Of a stretch of 64,000 bases of DNA, positions 58,017-64,000 are shown piece by piece. The stretch is from contig BSQZ01000021.1 in the NCBI GenBank assembly GCA_033239005.1, positions 9,071,516 to 9,135,515 on the forward strand. Direction: 5' to 3'. Both the position numbers and the translations under genes were made by a program. Origin of the DNA: Lamellibrachia satsuma. Its lineage: Eukaryota; Annelida; Polychaeta; Sabellida; Siboglinidae. The notes under the pieces are model-generated. The model did not search any database, was not told where the DNA came from, and saw only the letters and a program-made list of their open reading frames with translations. Positions within the stretch are counted from its first letter, which is position 1. The number at the start of each line of letters is the position of its first letter.

Positions 58017-59131
58017 ACACATGTGTTGTATATAGTTTATCGATCATGTCTATGATAAAGATGGTACCTGCTTTGTGACATATTTTGCAGTTTCATGTAC
58101 AAATTACTATAAATGTGTGTGTGTGTTGCTTGTAGTGTACAATCTTGTTCAACATATTTGCGTAAGAGTTTATTACATTATTGCTTGCAGTTGTCCAGGA
58201 AGCACAAAATGAAACTCGCTTTCATGCTTCCTGTCGAACATCTTGGATTTCTTACATATGCAAATTATATACTAATTAGTTTTAGTTAGTCACACAACAA
58301 GTATTTTAGCTCCAAAATATACATAACCCTATTGTGATTCAGATAATATATAGTTGTACGTGTCTTGTGTCACATACTAATGCTGATAGTAGCAACATAT
58401 GTTGTATGTAGTATATTGATTTTTTAGGTGCCAAAGACAGGACCCACTTGCTAATTGACATATTTTGAAATTCAATGTATGAATGGGTATAATTTGTTTG
58501 TTTGCTTGTAGTGTACACCTTCTTCAACATATTGATGTGAGAACTGATAGGATTATTGCTTATAATTGTTCATAAGACACAAAATAAAACTGATTTTTAT
58601 ATTTCATGTCGGCCATCTTGGGATTATTTGCATATGCAAATTATGTATTAATTAGTTTCAGTTAGTCGCACAACAGTTATTTTAGGATGAAAATGTAGAT
58701 AAATCTATTCTGATTCAGATATATACTTTTACATACTTGTGGTGAACCGTTCTAATTATACGGTTCCTTATATGAACCCATGTCTAGCCCTGTATTGGAG
58801 GCCCTCAGGGCTCAACGGTAATCACATCTCACTGGATGTAGAGAGGCTCTATGACCAGGAGTCTCCGCCAGCAGACTGGAGGGGCTGTGATAGACTCGGC
58901 TGTATCCCGAGGTCATAAGCCGTCTGTCTGCGGCAACCAAATAAATTAAGGGCACATGCAGAGATGTATTTTAATTATAAGAAACATAAACAGTTAAGTT
59001 TTCTTTAATCACATCTCACTGGATGTAGAGAGTCGACTGAAGGAGGAGGTATGTAGGAGGTGGAGTGTGATTAGATCTGTTGTCTTGACACACGCACCGA
59101 CGCATTCACTTACGCACGCACACGCCTGCAT

Positions 59132-59236
59132 TTGACAGATCACCAGCAAGAGGACTCTCTTGAGAGCAGTAGTGGTGACAGTGAGAGCAACTCTGAGTCT
59201 GACAGCGACTCACTGGATAATTATGAGAGCATAAGT
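59132..59236 (+). pseudogene. Acidic piggyBac-type N-terminal piece, copy 2
   Basis: Identical in peptide to the piece at 57531, again followed directly by the minisatellite. It is duplicated as part of the macrosatellite. Confidence 0.5.
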
Positions 59237-59617
59237 CATGCCATGGTCGCACACCGTCCTGTTGGAAGACCACGGATCACAACTTGTTGCTCCCTTCCGT
59301 GCCATGGCCGTACACCGTCCTGTTGGAAGACCGCGGTTCACAACTTGTTGCTCCCTTCCGTGCCATGGCCGCACACCGTCCTGTTGGAAGACCGCGGATC
59401 ACAACTTGTTGCTCCCTTCCATGCCATGGCCGTACACCGTCCTGTTGGAAGACCGCGGTTCACAACTTGTTGCTCCCTTCCGTGCCATGGCCGTACACCG
59501 TCCTGTTGGAAGACCGCGGAACACAACTTGTTGCTCCCTTCCGTGCCATGGCCACACACCGTCCTGTTGGAAGACCGCGGATCACAACTTGTTGCTCCCT
59601 TCCATGCCATGGCCGTA
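59237..59617. repeat. 61-bp minisatellite inside macrosatellite copy 2 (about 6 units)
   Basis: Unit B again, with a few private variants (GCGGAACAC for GCGGATCAC near 59517). Confidence 0.95.
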
Positions 59618-60708
59618 CACATGTGTTGTATATAGTTTATCGATCATGTCTATGATAAAGATGGTACCTGCTTTGTGACATATTTTGCAGTTTCATGTAC
59701 AAATTACTATAAATGTGTGTGTGTGTGTTGCTTGTAGTGTACAATCTTGTTCAACATATTTGCGTAAGAGTTTATTACATTATTGCTTGCAGTTGTCCAG
59801 GAAGCACAAAATGAAACTCGCTTTCATGCTTCCTGTTGACCATCTTGGATTTCTTACATATGCAAATTATATACTAATTAGTTTTAGTTAGTCACACAAC
59901 AAGTATTTTAGCTCCAAAATATACATAACCCTATTGTGATTCAGATAATATATAGTTGTACGTGTCTTGTGTCACATACTAATGCTGATAGTAGCAACAT
60001 ATGTTGTATGTAGTATATTGATTTTTTAGGTGCCAAAGACAGGACCCACTTGCTAATTGACATATTTTGAAATTCAATGTATGAATGGGTATAATTTGTT
60101 TGTTTGCTTGTAGTGTACACCTTCTTCAACATATTGATGTGAGAACTGATAGGATTATTGCTTATAATTGTTCATAAGACACAAAATAAAACTGATTTTT
60201 ATATTTCATGTTGGCCATCTTGGGATTATTTGCATATGCAAATTATGTATTAATTAGTTTCAGTTAGTCGCACAACAGTTATTTTAGGATGAAAATGTAG
60301 ATAAATCTATTCTGATTCAGATATATACTTTTACATACTTGTGGTGAACCGTTCTAATTATACGGATCCTTATATGAACCCATGTCTAGCCCTGTATTGG
60401 AGGCCCCAGGGCTCAACGGTAATCACATCTCACTGGATGTAGAGAGGCTCTATGACCAGGAGTCTCCGCCAGCAGACTGGAGGGGCTGTGATGTATCCCG
60501 AGGTCATAAGACGTCTGTCAGCGGCAACCAAATAAATTAAGGGCACACGCAGAGATGTATTTTAATTATAAGAAACATAAACAGTTAAGTTTTCTTTAAT
60601 CACATCTCACTGGATGTAGAGAGTCGACTGAAGGAGGAGGTATGTAGGAGGTGGAGTGTGATTAGATCTATTGTCTTGACACACGCACTGACGCTTGCAC
60701 AGAATAGA

Positions 60709-61370
60709 ATAAAGAACTCAATCTATGAACATCTGACTACGTGAGTCCCATATTAGATGCAACGAGGTATGTAGCAAACTAATGAATAACAAAGAATCAA
60801 TTAGAATGTAGTAGTATTACAAATGTCTTGTTTTTCATGGTTAAACTTGATGTTAAGATCAGTCTCACAATATAGTACGCTGTACTATGTACTTTCCCAA
60901 ATGTTATGAACTTATCATTGTCAAATATAAGGCTATCTATCCACATAGTACTGTATAAATATGACACAGTTGTATCTAGTGACATTACTTATTCGATTAT
61001 ACGATTATACATTCATTGTGTTAGTGCATGTGTCTGTGCCTTGATCATATCAATGCTGTGTTAGATGTGTTAACATATGGGAATACTTACAAGATAACAT
61101 ACCACTGAATGTGCACAACCAGCTTTAGACCACTTAGTGTGACTATTTTAATCATTGACAAGTAACTGGGCCAGCCACCTTTAGTATAGTATATCATTTA
61201 CATATAGATATGGTGTTAAACTGTTTGTTAATAGTTGTAATTTCTTTTCACAGTTTTCACGGTGTTACACAATAAACATCAGCATCTCAACCAAAAGACG
61301 AAGTTGTTTTTAATATGGGGCCCAAGGCAACAATGTTTTTTATGTAATTACATTTAATAAAGTTCGTGTA
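60709..61370. other. Unique AT-rich stretch
   Basis: It separates the macrosatellite from further diverged family copies. No gene is recognised. Confidence 0.45.
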
Positions 61371-61900
61371 AACTGGTATGTACTTACATTTGCATCATGT
61401 CAAACATTTGCATTTAAATGCAGCATATATGGGTGCATTTGCAATTGAATTACTTGAAACATTTGCATTTGCACCCAAGCCTGTAAACTCTATTGTAGTC
61501 TGTACGACCAGGAGTCTCCGCCAGCAGTCTGGAGGGGCTGTGATAGACTCGGCTGTATCCCGAGGTCATAAGACGTCTGTCAGCGGCAACCAAATAAATT
61601 AAGGGCACATGCAGAGATGTATTTTAATTATAAGTAACATAAACAGCTAAGTTTTCTTTAATCACATCTCACTGGATGTAGAGAGTCGACTGAAGGAGGA
61701 GGCATGTAGGAGGTGGAGTGTAATTAGATCTATTGTCTTGACACACGCACCGACGCACGCACGCACACGCCTGCATTTGACAGATCACCAGCAAGAGGAC
61801 TCTCTTGAGAGCAGTAGTGGTGACAGTGAGAGCAACTCTGAGTCTGACAGCGACTCACTGGACAATTATGAGAGCATTACATGCCAGAGCATTACATGCC
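61370..61900. repeat. Diverged copy of the macrosatellite's 3' half
   Basis: It contains the 85-bp repeat (61506), the AAATTAAGGGCACATGCAGA segment, GTCGACTGAAGGAGGAGG and the acidic piece (61777-61880), which then ends in two copies of AGCATTACATGCCAG rather than the minisatellite. It matches 53820-54220 too (CATTTGCATTTAAATGCA). Confidence 0.8.
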
Positions 61901-62164
61901 AGAGCACGAACGGTGCCTTACACAAACAATATCAACACTCATAGTTTAAATGGTCTTACAGCCTACTGTCAAGCAATTATTTGTAGTAATGACTAAGGAT
62001 GTGCATTTTTATATATGTATTATTTTATTGCAATGCGCATTGATCTGATTCTAACAGATGTGGCAGCTACATTTTAAATATCACTAATACTATTATTATC
62101 TGGTATGGTATATTCATCAGCAATACATATCGGCTTAAGTAAATTACTAATTAAGATGCATCAC

Positions 62165-62290
62165 AACAATGATGAGACAGAATTGCATTCCAAGTTCACA
62201 TTTCGTTGTCACAATATTCTGTGAATTGTAGATGAGCTGAGAGATGGCTTGGAACACCCAGTAACATGACAAGGCTCCATGCCGGCATAG
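62165..62290 (+). pseudogene. HARBI1-like fragment, second copy
   Basis: GAGACAGAATTGCATTCCAA ... GAGATGGCTTGGAACACCCA ... TGCCGGCATA matches 52698-52815, with a new in-frame stop (CTGTGAATT). It is directly followed by the 85-bp repeat. Confidence 0.75.
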
Positions 62291-62372
62291 GTAAACTCTA
62301 TTGTAGTCTGTACGACCAGGAGTTTCCGCCAGCAGACTGGAGGGGCTGTGATAGACTCGGCTGTATCCCGAG

Positions 62373-62800
62373 GTCATAAGACGTCTGTCAGTGGCGAATG
62401 TCATAGGACAACACATACATCAGTGACAGTGACAACTGGGCATCTACAGACAACAGCAGCGACAGCAACTGTGTCCCGGGGTCATAAGACGTCTGTCAGT
62501 GGCGACTGTCATAGGACAGCACAGACATCAGTGACAATGACAACTGGGCATCTACAGACAACAGCAGCGACAGCAACTGTGTCCCTAGGTCATAAGACGT
62601 CTGTCAGTGGCGACTGTCATAGGACAACACAGACATCAGTGACAGTGACAACTGGGTATCTACAGACAACAGCAGCGACAGCAACTGTGTCCCTAGGTCA
62701 TAAGACGTCTGTCAGTGGCGACTGTCATGGGACAACACAGACATCAGTGACAACTGGGCATCTTCAGACAAAGTTGTGGACAATAATACTATTATTATCT
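62373..62800 (+). repeat. ~108-bp (36-codon) tandem repeat, four copies
   Basis: Units begin GGTCATAAGACGTCTGTCAG at 62371, 62480, 62588 and 62696. They encode, in one open frame from 62348 to 62842, GHKTSVSGDCHRTTQTSVTV and TTGHLQTTAATATV. The last unit is shortened by nine bases, which keeps the frame. The start of the unit is the end of the dispersed 85-bp repeat, so the array grew from one copy of it. Gly/Thr/Ser-rich; no known function. Confidence 0.85.
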
Positions 62801-63128
62801 GGTATCGTATATTCGTCAGCAAATACATATCAGCTTAAGTAAATTACTGATTAAGATGAACCACACAACAATGATGAAAGCGACAATTTGGTGTCTTCAG
62901 ATAACAGCAGCAGCGACAGCAACTGTGTCACCAGCATAAAGACATTGCTATATATCACCAGTCATATGTAATTACGACACAATAAATATAATGTAAATAA
63001 ATTAGTTTAATTTTGTGTAAACGTATACGTACTCTCCATACCCCAAGAAGAGCAGCCAAGCCGTATATCACTGGCAGTGCTATCAGCCAGGCAAAGGTTC
63101 TGTGACTCTTTCCAAGAAGTGCATCTAA

Positions 63129-63358
63129 TTCATAAACACGGATGAAAGTGATCACGCGCAGATTGACAGTTTGATCGAAGAGTATTTTTTGGAAGATTTG
63201 ACGGATGGAAGCGAGGAGGACGAGGATGCAAACTTTGCGAATTATGAAACCGATGAAGACGATGACTTCGACTTTCGTCAGAATGACTACGACACGGCAA
63301 TGGACGTGGAGGCGGTATCAGATTCTCCGGATGACGAATTGCAAAGAAATTACTTTAG
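63129..63358 (+). pseudogene. Acidic first exon of a second DUF7869-type gene
   Basis: The open frame reads ESDHAQIDSLIEEYFLEDL, ANYETDEDDDFDFRQNDYDT and AMDVEAVSDSPDDELQRNYF, laid out like the exon at 32560-32828. A TAA lies just upstream with no in-frame ATG, and the homologous donor position (TTTAG|ACTG) lacks GT, so start and splice donor are both lost. Confidence 0.5.
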
Positions 63359-63716
63359 ACTGTCTTGTAGGCTTGTTTGTTGACAATCTGACCATTGATG
63401 ACTGATTACGGGATGCCATTAATCACCACTGCCCTGGCTTCCCGTTTTACAGTTCTTCTTCACTACATGTTGTATTCCAGTTAGTCACTGCTTTGGAAAT
63501 TAAGATTGTGAAACTACAACAGCAAACGGGACAAGTGACATTAGCGATGGAGTGAAAATAATTCCTGTTTAGACCTGTGTTGAGAACAAAGAGACAGAAA
63601 CTTGTCACGTGACCCACACTATCTTGTCATGGCCAAATATAAAAATATTTTATTTGTAGAAAAAACTTAAAGCTTAAGCATTACGTTACATCTCATTTTG
63701 TGTTCTTGGTTTACAG

Positions 63717-63814
63717 ATGTTCCTGTAAGTATAACAAAGGCGGCCCATGTTATAACATTTTTGGACCGCAACAACTCGTAGAAAGGAGGTTGATGACGGC
63801 CGACTTTACTCCAA
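63717..63814 (+). CDS. Second exon of a DUF7869-type gene
   Basis: After an acceptor (GTTTACAG) the phase-2 frame reads CSCKYNKGGPCYNIFGPQQL and VERRLMTADFTPS, up to a possible donor (CCAA|GTTAGT). C-x-C followed by GPC and an F-x-x-x-x-L-V-x-x-R helix is, as I recall, near the N-terminus of DUF7869-type proteins. The rest would lie beyond 64000. Confidence 0.45.
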
Positions 63815-64000
63815 GTTAGTAAAATGTAATCACAGATAATGTCTCACTTCGTTATTGATCATTGTATGAGTCATTTTAATTGTTGGTAAAAATACTAACA
63901 ATAATTACATACAATTTGAACATTCCTAACTGTTGATTAATTTTATTTATTAGTTATGTTTAGCATTCATGAGTATGTACTGTTACAAGTGTGTATGTAC

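Larger units (their letters stand above)
56411..60708. repeat. 1.6-kb macrosatellite (two full copies and a partial third)
   Basis: Sequence from 56411 (ACACATGTGTTGTATATAGT) recurs at about 58017 and 59617, so the period is about 1.6 kb. Each unit holds two diverged ~370-bp direct copies (GCTTGTAGTGTACA ... TTAGTCRCACAACA), the dispersed 85-bp repeat, an acidic coding-like piece, and six 61-bp minisatellite units. Copies differ at only a few sites (e.g. CTGTCGACC/CTGTCGAAC/CTGTTGACC). The third copy stops near 60708. Confidence 0.95.

Noticed and set aside
62955..63155. Minus-strand hydrophobic frame (FAWLIALPVIYGLAALLGVW), membrane-segment-like
   Set aside because: No acceptor upstream, overlaps the acidic plus-strand exon, and no partner exons are seen.

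Overview
This is animal nuclear DNA. It has short phase-matched exons with GT-AG introns, several intronic minisatellites, many DNA transposons, and no operons. The three conserved genes are CCDC81, RPF2 and CMSS1. CCDC81 implies a lineage with cilia or centrioles. Together with the piggyBac, Harbinger, Mutator-like and DUF7869-type elements, this suggests a non-ecdysozoan, probably marine, invertebrate. I cannot fix the phylum from sequence alone.

Left half (1-32 kb), conserved genes. CCDC81 (minus) starts at 9461 and runs off the left edge. RPF2 (plus, 10 exons, 312 codons, complete) starts at 9927, so the two share a 465-bp divergent promoter with NRF1-like and ETS-like motifs. RPF2 ends at 21122. 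It faces CMSS1 (minus, six exons recovered, N-terminal exon not found), which ends at 21900. RPF2 acts in 60S assembly and CMSS1 is linked to the small subunit, so two ribosome-biogenesis genes sit tail to tail. Their introns carry large minisatellites: 71 bp x14, 54 bp x10, 59 bp x22, 39 bp x~10 and a 49-bp unit x~74. The 59-bp array is a tandem multiplication of the RPF2 exon 6 splice acceptor plus the first 47 nt of that exon.

Right half (32.5-64 kb), nested and decayed mobile elements. A DUF7869-type gene (acidic first exon at 32560, C-terminal part at 39634-44515) is broken up by other elements. These are a piggyBac with its own ends (33254-36037), a second piggyBac (36225-39627) that is split by a 2.1-kb insertion carrying a parvovirus NS1-like gene (HUH nuclease plus SF3 helicase, with a stop and frameshifts), and a complete PIF/Harbinger (39923-43649). 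The Harbinger has perfect 43-bp terminal repeats, a TAA target duplication, and two intact genes on opposite strands whose exons interdigitate. Further right are a tRNA-derived SINE, a Mutator-like transposase, two more piggyBac copies, a HARBI1-like remnant, and a fourth piggyBac family whose frame runs directly into a stop-free minisatellite. That minisatellite is part of a 1.6-kb macrosatellite (56.4-60.7 kb). The window ends in the first exons of another DUF7869-type gene.

The strongest observations are the exon-derived splice-acceptor array in RPF2, the interdigitated Harbinger genes, the fossil parvovirus-like gene inside a piggyBac, and the four 16-bp palindromes in the left end of the second piggyBac.
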